A stretch of 64,000 bases of DNA, taken from assembly GCF_035918015.1 (NCBI RefSeq), contig NZ_CP109132.1, forward strand, positions 3,596,001 to 3,660,000. Reading direction: 5' to 3'. Shown piece by piece: positions 1 through 6,958 of the stretch (the stretch's first letter is position 1; each line of letters opens with the position of its first letter). The DNA is from Streptomyces sp. NBC_01754 (GTDB lineage: Bacteria > Actinomycetota > Actinomycetes > Streptomycetales > Streptomycetaceae). Below the pieces are notes generated by a model. The model searched no databases. It was not told where the DNA came from and worked only from the letters and a program-made list of their open reading frames with translations. A program made the translations under genes and the position numbers.

Positions 1-390
1 AGCGAGAGGAACGGCAGCAGCAGCTGGTTGAGGGCCGGTACGGCGCTGTGGTTGAAGACCGTCGTCCGCCCGGGGTCGATGCCGACGGCCAGATAGTCCA
101 GCAGCAGCCCCTCCACATGGTCGGTGAGCCGTTCGGCGACGTCCCGGTCGGTGAGCACCTGGTAGTCGGCGATGATCACGAAGACGTCCGCGCCGAGCTC
201 CTGGAGCCGTACCCGGTTGTGCAGGGTGCCGAAGTAGTGCCCGAGGTGCAGGGCCCCGGTGGGCCGGTCACCGGTGAGGACCCGGAAGCGTCCGGGGTCC
301 AGGGCGATCTGCCGCTCCAGCTCGGTGCTGCGCCGCTGGGCGGGGCTCACGGACTGGTCGGGGGCGGCGGCGGTCGTGGCGGCGGTCATG
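1..390 (-). CDS. trpS: tryptophanyl-tRNA synthetase, N-terminal part (runs off the window)
   Basis: Charges tRNA-Trp with tryptophan in the cytoplasm. The visible 130 residues contain the class I Rossmann start, with RVLTGDRPTGALHLGHY at about residues 36-52. It carries the HLGH version of the HIGH motif and the TGxxPTGxLHLGHY signature typical of TrpRS. The ATG at 390 follows a GAGGAG ribosome site. The KMSKS half lies outside the window. The attenuator in front of it (457-550) matches what is known for the auxiliary, indolmycin-resistant TrpRS1 of S. coelicolor, which is controlled by ribosome-mediated attenuation. I therefore infer an auxiliary rather than housekeeping enzyme, but the resistance-determining residues are not visible. 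Confidence 0.93.
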
Positions 391-456
391 GGGATCTCCT
401 CGCGGGTGGTGTGTGCGTGGAGGACGGCCGCCCCGGGACCCCGGGCAACGTGCAGA

Positions 457-481
457 AGGGCCGTCCATGTCGAACGGCCCT
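457..481 (-). terminator. attenuator terminator hairpin upstream of trpS
   Basis: On the leftward transcript the arms AGGGCCGT and ACGGCCCT form 8 perfect pairs with a 9-nt loop, followed by a short TTCTGC. The 5' arm region GGCCGTTC can instead pair with GAGCGGCC of the preceding hairpin (8 pairs, one G-U). The structure is therefore switchable. The U-tract is weak, as is usual in streptomycetes. Confidence 0.65.
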
Positions 482-497
482 GGTTCCGTGCGGATGA

Positions 498-525
498 GGT
501 GGCCGCTCCTAGGAGGAGCGCCACC
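498..525 (-). promoter_or_regulatory. leader hairpin 1 (pause or anti-antiterminator) of the trpS attenuator
   Basis: GGTGGC-GCTCC pairs with GGAGC-GCCACC around a 5-nt loop, giving 11 pairs with one bulged base. Its 5' arm lies inside the leader peptide and contains the only Trp codon. Its 3' arm is the sequence that could form the antiterminator when a ribosome stalls at that codon. Confidence 0.65.
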
Positions 526-550
526 GGTCACGGCACGGTACGGAGGTCAT
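509..550 (-). CDS. trpS leader peptide with one Trp codon (MTSVPCRDRWRSS)
   Basis: This 13-codon ORF begins at the ATG at 550 and ends at the TAG at 511-509. Codon 10 is TGG (523-521), placed in the 5' arm of hairpin 1. A TACACT -10 box lies 6 nt before the ATG, so the leader is probably translated as a leaderless mRNA. Its role would be to sense charged tRNA-Trp: stalling at codon 10 frees the 3' arm to disrupt the terminator. The sequence arrangement is clear, and expression is inferred. Confidence 0.68.
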   Translation of the reverse strand: MTSVPCRDRWRSS

Positions 551-556
551 GCGGGG

Positions 557-584
557 AGTGTACCTGTATCGACCACGGGTTCCG
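557..584 (-). promoter_or_regulatory. putative promoter of the trpS leader
   Basis: A -10 TACACT at 562-557 lies 6 nt before the leader ATG. A weak -35 CGGAAC lies 16 nt further upstream. The -10 is convincing and the -35 is only a guess. Confidence 0.45.
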
Positions 585-737
585 GGCGGGGAGAGACGCG
601 CCCCTGGGTCCCGCCCCTTCACGGGCCCCGCCGCGTCGCGCGGGCGCCGGTCGCGGGGCGATCCTGGGAGTGCGTCCGGGCGCCGGGGAGTGGCGGGAAT
701 AGGGGCCGGGGGTGCCCCGTTGTAGGGTGTGACGGTA

Positions 738-750
738 GTTCAACGTTCAA
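738..750. promoter_or_regulatory. GTTCAA direct repeats upstream of the luciferase-like operon
   Basis: Two GTTCAA units separated by one C lie about 50 nt before the SD of the gene at 802, followed by AT-rich TCAAATCAA. They may be an operator. No regulator can be assigned. Apart from this, 585-737 shows no clear feature. Confidence 0.25.
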
Positions 751-801
751 TCAAATCAACGCACGGATTCAAACCAATCGGCACAGATGGAGGCGGGCGC
801 C

Positions 802-1896
802 ATGCAGTTCGGCATCTTCACCGTCGGGGACGTCACCACCGACCCCACGACCGGCAGGACACCGAGCGAGAACGAGCGGATCAAGGCGACCCTCGCGATC
901 GCGCGGAAGGCCGAGGAAGTGGGCCTGGACGTCTTCGCGACCGGTGAGCACCACAACCCGCCGTTCGTCCCCTCCTCGCCGACGACGACCCTCGGCTACA
1001 TCGCGGCCCGCACCGAGAAGCTCATCCTCTCGACCTCGACCACGCTGATCACCACCAACGACCCGGTGAAGATCGCCGAGGACTACGCCACCCTCCAGCA
1101 CCTCGCCGACGGCCGCGTCGACCTGATGATGGGCCGCGGCAACACCGGGCCGGTCTACCCGTGGTTCGGCAAGGACATCCGCCAGGGCATCCCGCTCGCG
1201 ATCGAGAACTACGCTCTGCTGCACAAGCTGTGGCGCGAGGACGTCGTCGACTGGGAAGGCAGGTTCCGTACGCCGTTGCAGTCCTTCACCGCGACCCCGC
1301 GCCCGCTGGACGGCGTCCCGCCGTTCGTCTGGCACGGCTCCATCCGCTCCCCGGAGATCGCCGAGCAGGCCGCCTACTACGGCGACGGCTTCTTCCACAA
1401 CAACATCTTCTGGCCCATGGAACACACCAAGAAGATGGTCTCCCTCTACCGCAGCCGCTACGCCCACTACGGCCACGGCACCGCGGAGCAGGCCGTCGTC
1501 GGTCTCGGCGGCCAGGTCTTCATGCGGAAGAACTCGCAGGACGCGGTCAGGGAGTTCCGCCCGTACTTCGACAACGCGCCGGTCTACGGGCACGGGCCCT
1601 CCCTGGAGGACTTCACCCGCGAGACCCCGCTCACCGTCGGCTCCCCGCAGGAGGTCATCGAGCGCACCCTGACCTTCCGCGACGCCGTCGGCGACTACCA
1701 GCGCCAGTTGTTCCTGATGGACCACGCCGGACTGCCGCTCAAGACGGTCCTGGAGCAGCTCGACCTCCTCGGCGAGGAGGTCGTCCCCGTACTGCGCGAG
1801 GAGTTCGCCGCCCTGCGCCCGGCCGGAGTGCCGGACGCCCCCGTCCACCCCGCGGTCACCGCGGCCCGCGCCGCGACCGCCCCGAAGGAGGTCTGA
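802..1896 (+). CDS. FMN-dependent luciferase-like monooxygenase, CE1758 type
   Basis: A 364-aa TIM-barrel flavin monooxygenase of the LLM class. TGEHHNPPF near residues 44-52 and MMGRGNTGPVYPWFG near 111-125 are typical of the FMN-dependent branch. The ATG at 802 is chosen because GGAGG at 789-793 sits 8 nt upstream. An in-frame ATG at 787 overlaps that ribosome site. The next gene, 5 nt downstream, encodes a flavin reductase, and the two are a known conserved pair (CE1758/CE1759). This protein should therefore use reduced FMN supplied by its neighbour. The substrate is unknown. Proximity to the catabolic operons suggests, but does not show, a role in ring or amide chemistry. Confidence 0.88.
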   Translation: MQFGIFTVGDVTTDPTTGRTPSENERIKATLAIARKAEEVGLDVFATGEHHNPPFVPSSPTTTLGYIAARTEKLILSTSTTLITTNDPVKIAEDYATLQHLADGRVDLMMGRGNTGPVYPWFGKDIRQGIPLAIENYALLHKLWREDVVDWEGRFRTPLQSFTATPRPLDGVPPFVWHGSIRSPEIAEQAAYYGDGFFHNNIFWPMEHTKKMVSLYRSRYAHYGHGTAEQAVVGLGGQVFMRKNSQDAVREFRPYFDNAPVYGHGPSLEDFTRETPLTVGSPQEVIERTLTFRDAVGDYQRQLFLMDHAGLPLKTVLEQLDLLGEEVVPVLREEFAALRPAGVPDAPVHPAVTAARAATAPKEV

Positions 1897-1901
1897 GCAC
1901 C

Positions 1902-2561
1902 GTGTTCGCCACCGCCCCGCTGCGGATCGTGGCCGTCTCGGCCGGTCTGAGCACCCCCTCGTCCACCCGGCTGCTGGCCGACCGGCTCGCCGAGGCCACC
2001 CGTGAACGGCTGGCCGCCGACCAGGACCGCACGGTCGGGGTCCACGTCGTCGAACTGCGCGATCTGGCCGTCTCCATCGCCAACCACCTGGTCACCGGCT
2101 TCCCGCCGGCCGACCTGCGGGAGGCGATCGACGCGGTGACGGGGGCGGACGGCCTGATCGCGGTGTCGCCCGTCTTCACCGCCTCGTACAGCGGCCTGTT
2201 CAAGTCCTTCTTCGACCTGATCGACAACACCGCCCTCACCGGCAAGCCGGTCCTGATCGCCGCGACCGGCGGTACGCCCCGGCACTCCCTGGTGCTGGAG
2301 CACGCGATGCGCCCGCTCTTCGCCTATCTGCGGGCCGTCACCCTGCCGACCTCGGTGTACGCGGCGTCCGAGGACTGGGGGGCGCCGGGCGACGACCACG
2401 CCGACGGCCTGCCGTCCCGGATCCGGCGCGCGGGCGGCGAACTCGCCTCCGCCGTCACCGGGCGCACCGCCTCCGGGGCGTCCCGGGCGGCCACGCTCGA
2501 CGACGGCGAGGACGCGGTGGTGCCGTTCGCACAGCAGCTCGCCGCACTGCGGGTGGACTAG
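1902..2561 (+). CDS. NAD(P)H-dependent FMN reductase, CE1759 type
   Basis: A 219-aa flavodoxin-fold reductase. The FMN-binding loop is VSAGLSTPSSTRLLAD near residues 11-26, and SPVFTASYSGLFKSFFDL near 88-105 is the second flavin-contact region of this family. The GTG at 1902 follows AAGGAGGTC that lies inside the last codons of the upstream monooxygenase, so the two genes are one transcription unit. It would supply reduced FMN to the partner enzyme. It ends just before a strong hairpin shared with the convergent racemase gene. Confidence 0.9.
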   Translation: MFATAPLRIVAVSAGLSTPSSTRLLADRLAEATRERLAADQDRTVGVHVVELRDLAVSIANHLVTGFPPADLREAIDAVTGADGLIAVSPVFTASYSGLFKSFFDLIDNTALTGKPVLIAATGGTPRHSLVLEHAMRPLFAYLRAVTLPTSVYAASEDWGAPGDDHADGLPSRIRRAGGELASAVTGRTASGASRAATLDDGEDAVVPFAQQLAALRVD

Positions 2562-2575
2562 TCCCTCGCCCGTTG

Positions 2576-2602
2576 CCGGGCCGGCGTCACGCGCCGGCCC
2601 GG
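2576..2602. terminator. bidirectional hairpin between convergent genes
   Basis: Eleven perfect G-C-rich pairs (CCGGGCCGGCG) surround a TCACG loop. The loop contains the stop codon of the leftward racemase gene, so the hairpin ends both converging operons. Confidence 0.65.
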
Positions 2603-3315
2603 TCGGGGCCGTCGTCGAGCAGCGACCCGTACCGGCTCGTCCCCGCGGGGATGCGCAGGTCCCGCAGCAGCTGCCACAGCAGGGCCTGGTTGCTCGCCAC
2701 CACGGGCAGGCCGAGCCGGTGCTCGATCCGTCGCAGTTCGGACGCGACGCGGATACCCGCACAGCTCAGGAGGACACCGTCGACCGTGGACGGGTCGACC
2801 GAGCTCGCCAGGCCGAACCATCTGCCGGGCTCGATCACGGCCTGCTCCACCGGTGTCGCGCACGGTATGCCCAGGTGTGTGACGACCTCGACGCCGTGCG
2901 ACCGCAGGTACGTCCTCTCGGCCTCGACGACCTCGTCCGGGTAGGGCGTCAGCAGGGCGGGGCGGCGGATCCCCAGGGCCCGGAGCGCGGCGAGCACGGC
3001 CTCGATCGTGGTGACCGCCTCGATCCCGGTCGCCGCCCTGATCCGCTCCTTGATCCGTTCCGGCCCGGCGAGCAGCGTCGCGGCGGTGCAGTTGACCGCG
3101 ACGAGGTCGACCTCCGCGTCCGCCAGCAACCCGGCGTGCCGTTCCAGGTCCTCGACCAGCCGCAGGTCGTCGCGGATGCCGGTGCTGCGGAACGGGAGAC
3201 GGGTGGTGACGAACTGCACCCCGTCGGGAGCCATCAACTGGATCTCGTGGTCGCACAGTCCGCCCGACGGGTACAGGTGGCCGATCCGGGCGAGATGGCC
3301 GAATCCGAGGCTCAC
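2587..3315 (-). CDS. Asp/Glu racemase superfamily protein, maleate isomerase/arylmalonate decarboxylase-like
   Basis: 242 aa. Two cysteines sit where this superfamily keeps its catalytic pair: NCTAAT (Cys76) and LLSCAGIR (Cys185). The latter is followed by LGLPVVASNQALLWQLLR, a hallmark of the maleate isomerase, EutA and AMDase branch. A two-Cys enzyme would racemise or isomerise (for example maleate to fumarate), whereas a one-Cys enzyme would decarboxylate. The GTG start at 3315 overlaps the stop of the upstream hydrolase as GTGA, so it is translationally coupled. It is the last gene of the MHS-hydrolase-hydrolase-racemase operon. The substrate is not known. Confidence 0.82.
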   Translation of the reverse strand: MSLGFGHLARIGHLYPSGGLCDHEIQLMAPDGVQFVTTRLPFRSTGIRDDLRLVEDLERHAGLLADAEVDLVAVNCTAATLLAGPERIKERIRAATGIEAVTTIEAVLAALRALGIRRPALLTPYPDEVVEAERTYLRSHGVEVVTHLGIPCATPVEQAVIEPGRWFGLASSVDPSTVDGVLLSCAGIRVASELRRIEHRLGLPVVASNQALLWQLLRDLRIPAGTSRYGSLLDDGPDRAGA

Positions 3316-4148
3316 TCGCCGGCCTCGCCACGGTTCCCCCGCGGGATCTCTCCGTCCAGGTGCGCCGCGACGAGCGCGGCGAACCGGTCCGGCCGGTCGA
3401 CCATCGGGGAGTGTCCGGCACCCGGCATCTCGACGGAGCGGGCCGTGGGGATGCCCGCCACGAGCGCGGCGGAGTGCTCGGCGGTGCGCGCGCGGTCCTC
3501 GCTGCCGCGGATCACCAGCGTCGGGGCGGTGATCCGCCCCAGGCGCGGCAGGAGGTCCAGTCGCCGCGCCGCGCCGAGGACCGCCGCCACGTACGCCGGG
3601 TCCGTCCGCAGGACCGCCTGGACGTAGGTCTCCCACGTCGCGGGGTCGGGACGGCCGGTGAACAGCATGCCGACGGTCTCCTCCGCGGCACCGCGGGACG
3701 CCGCCCCGCCGTCCTGACCGGTCGCGATCCACCGGTCCACCGCCTGGGCGAAGCCGGGCAGGGAGCCCTTGGTGCTCGCCCCCGTGCCGACCAGGACGAG
3801 GCGGCGCACCCGGTCCGGCACCGTGGAGGCGACCACCTGCGAGACGATCCCGCCGACCGAGTTGCCCACCAGGTCGATCCGGTCGAGCCCCTCGGCGTCC
3901 ATCATCGCCACGACGGCGTCGGCGAGGGTGGCCGGACCGGCGGCGGACCACTCGCCGGCGGCGGGCGAGTAGAGGTCGACGGCGTAACACGGGCGGGTGG
4001 AGAGGTGCTGCGTCGTCGAGGTCCAGAACTGCCAGCAGCCGAACCACGGGTGCAGGAGTACGACCGGTGTTCCGGCCGCGGACGGCCGGGTGACGTGATA
4101 GGAGAGCGACGTCCCGGTCAGGGGTACGGTCCTGTGCTGCGTGTCCAT
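3312..4148 (-). CDS. alpha/beta hydrolase with canonical triad
   Basis: 278 aa. It has an HPWFG oxyanion segment near residue 33, a nucleophile elbow GNSVGG with Ser near 98, an acid in RGSEDRAR and a His in GAGHSPMVDRP. These are all the parts of a Ser-Asp-His esterase, lactonase or C-C hydrolase. The ATG at 4148 follows GAGGAG. It lies 10 nt after the preceding hydrolase gene and overlaps the racemase gene by 4 nt. Members of this group often hydrolyse enol-lactones or ring-cleavage products, but the exact reaction cannot be read from the sequence. Confidence 0.85.
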   Translation of the reverse strand: MDTQHRTVPLTGTSLSYHVTRPSAAGTPVVLLHPWFGCWQFWTSTTQHLSTRPCYAVDLYSPAAGEWSAAGPATLADAVVAMMDAEGLDRIDLVGNSVGGIVSQVVASTVPDRVRRLVLVGTGASTKGSLPGFAQAVDRWIATGQDGGAASRGAAEETVGMLFTGRPDPATWETYVQAVLRTDPAYVAAVLGAARRLDLLPRLGRITAPTLVIRGSEDRARTAEHSAALVAGIPTARSVEMPGAGHSPMVDRPDRFAALVAAHLDGEIPRGNRGEAGE

Positions 4149-4158
4149 GGCTCGCTCC

Positions 4159-5037
4159 TCAGGGGCGGTGGTGGGGGTGGGGCCCGGCGAGCCCCGCGGG
4201 CGCTTCGCCCGGCGGTTCCGGGCACGGGTGCGTGCCCCGCAGGAAGGCGCGGACCGTCGCGGCGAACTGCTCGGGCCGGTGGTCGACGGCCGGTACGCCG
4301 GTGCCGGGCAGGACGGCCGCACGGGCTCCCGGTATCGCGTCGGTGATCTTCGTGAGGTCCGGCAGTGAGAACGTGTCGAACTCCCCGCACAGGGCCAGCG
4401 TCGGCGAGCGGACCAGTCCGATCCGCTCCTCCATCCGGTAGCGGTTCACCGCCAGGTGCCCGTCCTCGACGCGGTCGAGGACGCCCAGCCCGTCCCGCAC
4501 CAGGCGGTCCAGCAGGTCCGGCCGGTCCGTCGGGTAGTAGGGGGCCCGGTTGTTCCACAGCCCGAGGAGGTGTGACCCGTCCGGCGCCGGCACGACGTGG
4601 TCGACGGGTGCCCGCCGGGCCACGCGCCGCCGGCGCCCGGCGTCCACGAACGGCATCCCGGAGAGCACGAGGGCACGTATCCGGTCCGGCGCCGCGGCGG
4701 CCACCTCCAGGGCGGTCACCGCGCCGGTGTGGTGCCCGACCAGAGCGACCCGGTCGAGGCCCAGGTCGTCACAGACGTCGAGCACCCCGGTGGCGAACAT
4801 CTCGACGCTCCAGGGACCGGCCGGGCGGGCCGACTCCCCGAATCCCAGGGTGTCCGTCGCGATGGCCCGGAACCCGTCGCCGAGCAGGGGCAGTACGTCG
4901 CGGTACTCGTCCCACGAGCGGGGGGTCTGGTGCAGCAGGAGCACCGGTTCGCCGGTGCCGTGCTCGGCGTAGTGCACCTGTCCGTGGCGGGTGTCGGCGA
5001 ACCCGCGGCGCACAGGGGCGGGTCCGGCCCCGTTCAC
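4159..5037 (-). CDS. alpha/beta hydrolase-fold protein lacking the nucleophile serine
   Basis: 292 aa. The fold is clear, with LLLHQTPRSWDEY near residues 33-45 and DTLGFGES near 62-69. However, the nucleophile elbow reads VGHHTGAV, so the usual GxSxG serine is a His-Thr. An acid (CGEFD) and a late His (VDHRPEQF) remain. The family does contain GHHTG members of unclear reaction, so this may be a lyase-like or cofactor-free enzyme rather than a classical esterase. The GTG at 5037 overlaps the stop of the MHS transporter gene (GTGA), which shows coupling. Confidence 0.8.
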   Translation of the reverse strand: MNGAGPAPVRRGFADTRHGQVHYAEHGTGEPVLLLHQTPRSWDEYRDVLPLLGDGFRAIATDTLGFGESARPAGPWSVEMFATGVLDVCDDLGLDRVALVGHHTGAVTALEVAAAAPDRIRALVLSGMPFVDAGRRRRVARRAPVDHVVPAPDGSHLLGLWNNRAPYYPTDRPDLLDRLVRDGLGVLDRVEDGHLAVNRYRMEERIGLVRSPTLALCGEFDTFSLPDLTKITDAIPGARAAVLPGTGVPAVDHRPEQFAATVRAFLRGTHPCPEPPGEAPAGLAGPHPHHRP

Positions 5038-6359
5038 CGAACGCCCTGTGCGTCCTGGGCCGGCGCCCGGACGGCGGGCTGCTGACCGTCGGCGCCGGGC
5101 AGCCGCAGGAAGATCCCGGCCACCAGGGACAGCACCCCGGTGACCGCCATGTAGCCCGCGATGGCCACCCAGCCTCCGGTGGCCTCCAGAAGCCAGGCGG
5201 AGACCGCGGGGGCGATGGCGTTGCCGGCGATGAGTCCGAGGGTGAACCCGATCGACATGCCGGTGAACCGGACCGCGGGCGGGAAGACCTGCGAGAAGTA
5301 GGCGGGCACCACCGCGTAGTTGGCGGCGTAGCCCACGAACAGCAGCGAGAAGCCCAGCAGCATCAGGACGTACTGTCCGGTGTCCATCAGGGCGAACCAG
5401 GCGAAGGGCAGCACGATGAGGGAGGCGGCACCGGCCAGGAACACCGGCCGTACCCCGACGCGGTCGGAGAGGTGGCCGAAGAGCGGCAGGCCGACGAGGA
5501 TCACCGCGGTCGCGGGCAGCAGCACCTTGAGCATCGCGCTGTTGTCCATGCCGAGGGCCACCTTCCCGTAGGTCAGGGAGAACACCGTCGTCATGGTGAA
5601 GGCGCTGCCGGCGGCGATGATGCCCACGGCCACCAGCAGCACGGTGCCCAGGTGCTCACGCAGCACCTCCAGGACGGGCAGTTCCCGGACGCTGCCCTCC
5701 TCCTTGGCGTCGGCGAAGTCGGGGGACTCCTCCAGCGCGAGTCGGGAGACGAGCCCGATGACCACGAGGACGCCGCTGAGCAGGAACGGGATGCGCCAGC
5801 CCCAGGACATCATCTGCTCGTCGGGCAGCTGGAAGACCAGGAGGAAGACCACGTTGGCCAGCACGAGGCCCGCGGTGGCACCGGTGTTGACCAGCGAACC
5901 GAACAGGCCGCGCTTGCGGTCCGAGGTGTGCTCCACCGTCATCAGCACGGCGCCGCCGTACTCGCCGCCGACGGAGAAGCCCTGGAGCAGGCGGGCGATG
6001 ATCAGGAGTACGGGGGCGGCGATGCCGATCTGGGAGTAACTGGGCAGCAGCCCGATCACGAAGGTCGACGCGCCCATCAGGACGAGCGTGACCACCAGCA
6101 CCGTCTTACGGCCGATGCGGTCGCCGAAGTGGCCGAAGACCAGGGCGCCGAGCGGCCGCGTCAGATAGCCCACGGCGAAGCTGGACAGGGACAGGAGCGT
6201 CCCCACCGCGGGATCCGTCGAGGGGAAGAACAGGTTGGCGAAGATCAGTGAGGCGGCCAGGCCGTAGATCGCGAAGTCGTAGTACTCGACCGTCGTACCG
6301 ATCCAGCTCGCGAACACTGCCCGTCTGCTCTGTTGGCTTGCAGACCGAGTCGTGGTCAT
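5034..6359 (-). CDS. MHS-family (metabolite:H+ symporter) MFS transporter
   Basis: 441 aa with 12 predicted membrane segments. WIGTTVEYYDFAIYG near residues 18-32 and VFGHFGDRIGRKTVLV between TM2 and TM3 are signatures of the metabolite:H+ symporter group that imports small carboxylates such as shikimate, proline, citrate and aromatic acids. The ATG at 6359 follows GGGAGGACGC. It is the first gene of the leftward operon and is followed by coupled hydrolase, hydrolase and racemase genes. It probably imports the substrate of the island across the cytoplasmic membrane. Confidence 0.9.
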   Translation of the reverse strand: MTTTRSASQQSRRAVFASWIGTTVEYYDFAIYGLAASLIFANLFFPSTDPAVGTLLSLSSFAVGYLTRPLGALVFGHFGDRIGRKTVLVVTLVLMGASTFVIGLLPSYSQIGIAAPVLLIIARLLQGFSVGGEYGGAVLMTVEHTSDRKRGLFGSLVNTGATAGLVLANVVFLLVFQLPDEQMMSWGWRIPFLLSGVLVVIGLVSRLALEESPDFADAKEEGSVRELPVLEVLREHLGTVLLVAVGIIAAGSAFTMTTVFSLTYGKVALGMDNSAMLKVLLPATAVILVGLPLFGHLSDRVGVRPVFLAGAASLIVLPFAWFALMDTGQYVLMLLGFSLLFVGYAANYAVVPAYFSQVFPPAVRFTGMSIGFTLGLIAGNAIAPAVSAWLLEATGGWVAIAGYMAVTGVLSLVAGIFLRLPGADGQQPAVRAPAQDAQGVR

Positions 6360-6515
6360 GCGTCCTCCCAAAATGAGGGCCGAGCTGCTCGGCCGAGTCG
6401 AAAAGGGACGTCGGGGAGGTCTGGGGACACCGCCGTCGGGTCCCCGGCCTGCGGGCGTGCCGGTCGTTTCAGGGGCGTGCCGCGGCTGACGTGCGGACAT
6501 GAGTGGACCGCACAG

Positions 6516-6556
6516 GTACGAACAGCCGAGGGTACGTCGACGAGAAATGTTCGTAC
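6516..6556. promoter_or_regulatory. inverted GTACGAAC half-sites in the MHS promoter
   Basis: GTACGAAC at 6516-6523 and its complement GTTCGTAC at 6549-6556 flank 25 nt. The same GTACGAAC octamer occurs at 7809-7816 in front of the ring-hydroxylation operon, so one regulator, plausibly the TetR protein between the two, may bind both. Confidence 0.4.
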
Positions 6557-6574
6557 GATGCATCGTGCATTGCC

Positions 6575-6589
6575 CCGTACTGTGTACGG
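6575..6589. promoter_or_regulatory. palindromic operator candidate CCGTAC-TGT-GTACGG
   Basis: A perfect 6-3-6 inverted repeat. Its core CGTAC-N3-GTACG recurs at 7801-7813 upstream of the reductase-Rieske operon. This is a candidate TetR-family operator controlling the leftward transport operon. Confidence 0.45.
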
Positions 6590-6610
6590 AGGAACGGCGA
6601 GCGTCAAGGA

Positions 6611-6640
6611 ATCGAACCGGATTGAACCGGATCGAAACAG
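6611..6640. repeat. three 10-bp tandem units (ATCGAACCGG-like)
   Basis: The units are ATCGAACCGG, ATTGAACCGG and ATCGAAACAG, end to end. On the leftward strand they read as CCGGTTCRAT. Three 10-bp repeats are the pattern bound by some IclR-type aromatic regulators, and an IclR gene lies at 16.7 kb. The link is speculative. Confidence 0.4.
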
Positions 6641-6702
6641 CCCGGCTTCGCCGCGCGAGGGGTCCGAGAGGGCCCACGGGCCGCGAGCGGCCGAGCCGGA
6701 GG

Positions 6703-6722
6703 GGCCCCCGGGCCCGGGGGCC
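6703..6722. terminator. 20-bp perfect G-C palindrome downstream of the TetR gene
   Basis: GGCCCCCGGG is followed directly by its complement, with more G-C-rich sequence on the right. It could end the leftward TetR transcript. It has no U-tract, and base composition makes chance palindromes common here. Confidence 0.3.
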
Positions 6723-6766
6723 GGGCCCGGCCGCAGCCCTGGCGCCGCACGGCCACTCCCGGCCTC

Positions 6767-6822
6767 GACGCGGTGACGCGGTGACGCGGTGACACGGTGA
6801 CGCGGTGACGCGGTGACGCGGT
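6767..6822. repeat. seven tandem copies of GACGCGGT
   Basis: Seven 8-bp units run without interruption. The fourth is GACACGGT and the rest are identical. The unit length is not a multiple of three and no frame is coding, so this is a non-coding microsatellite between the TetR gene and the MHS operon. Confidence 0.9.
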
Positions 6823-6958
6823 CCGACGGACGGAGCCCACCCGCACCGGGGCCGCCGCCGGTCCGCCGGGCGGCGCCCGTCCCGGGCCGGGCCGCGGCGG
6901 GGTGTCCGGCGGCTGCGGACGGCTTCGCACGCGGTGCGGCAGCCTTCAGCAGACGGCC

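Larger units (their letters stand above)
6360..6958. other. 599-bp intergenic control region between the TetR gene and the MHS operon
   Basis: No credible gene. It contains a pair of GTACGAAC half-sites, a CCGTAC-N3-GTACGG palindrome, a 12-bp palindrome at 6555-6566, three 10-bp tandem units, a G-C-rich palindrome that may end the TetR transcript and a seven-copy 8-bp tandem repeat. Each is listed separately. The leftward MHS promoter must lie in 6360-6640. Confidence 0.7.

Noticed and set aside
268..531. Leftward ORF overlapping the start of trpS in another frame
   Set aside because: It crosses the attenuator hairpins and the trpS frame, and its Arg/Pro-rich product is typical of a shadow frame in high-GC DNA.
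2719..3627. Rightward ORFs across the racemase and hydrolase genes
   Set aside because: They are antisense to two genes with clear motifs and coupled starts. No SD or domain supports them.
6604..6640. tRNA T-arm-like sequence (GGTTCGATTCC on the leftward strand)
   Set aside because: No acceptor stem, anticodon arm or CCA-end structure can be drawn around it. It is better explained as part of the 10-bp tandem units.
6767..6822. CRISPR array
   Set aside because: The repeats are 8 bp, directly adjacent, with no spacers and no cas genes nearby.
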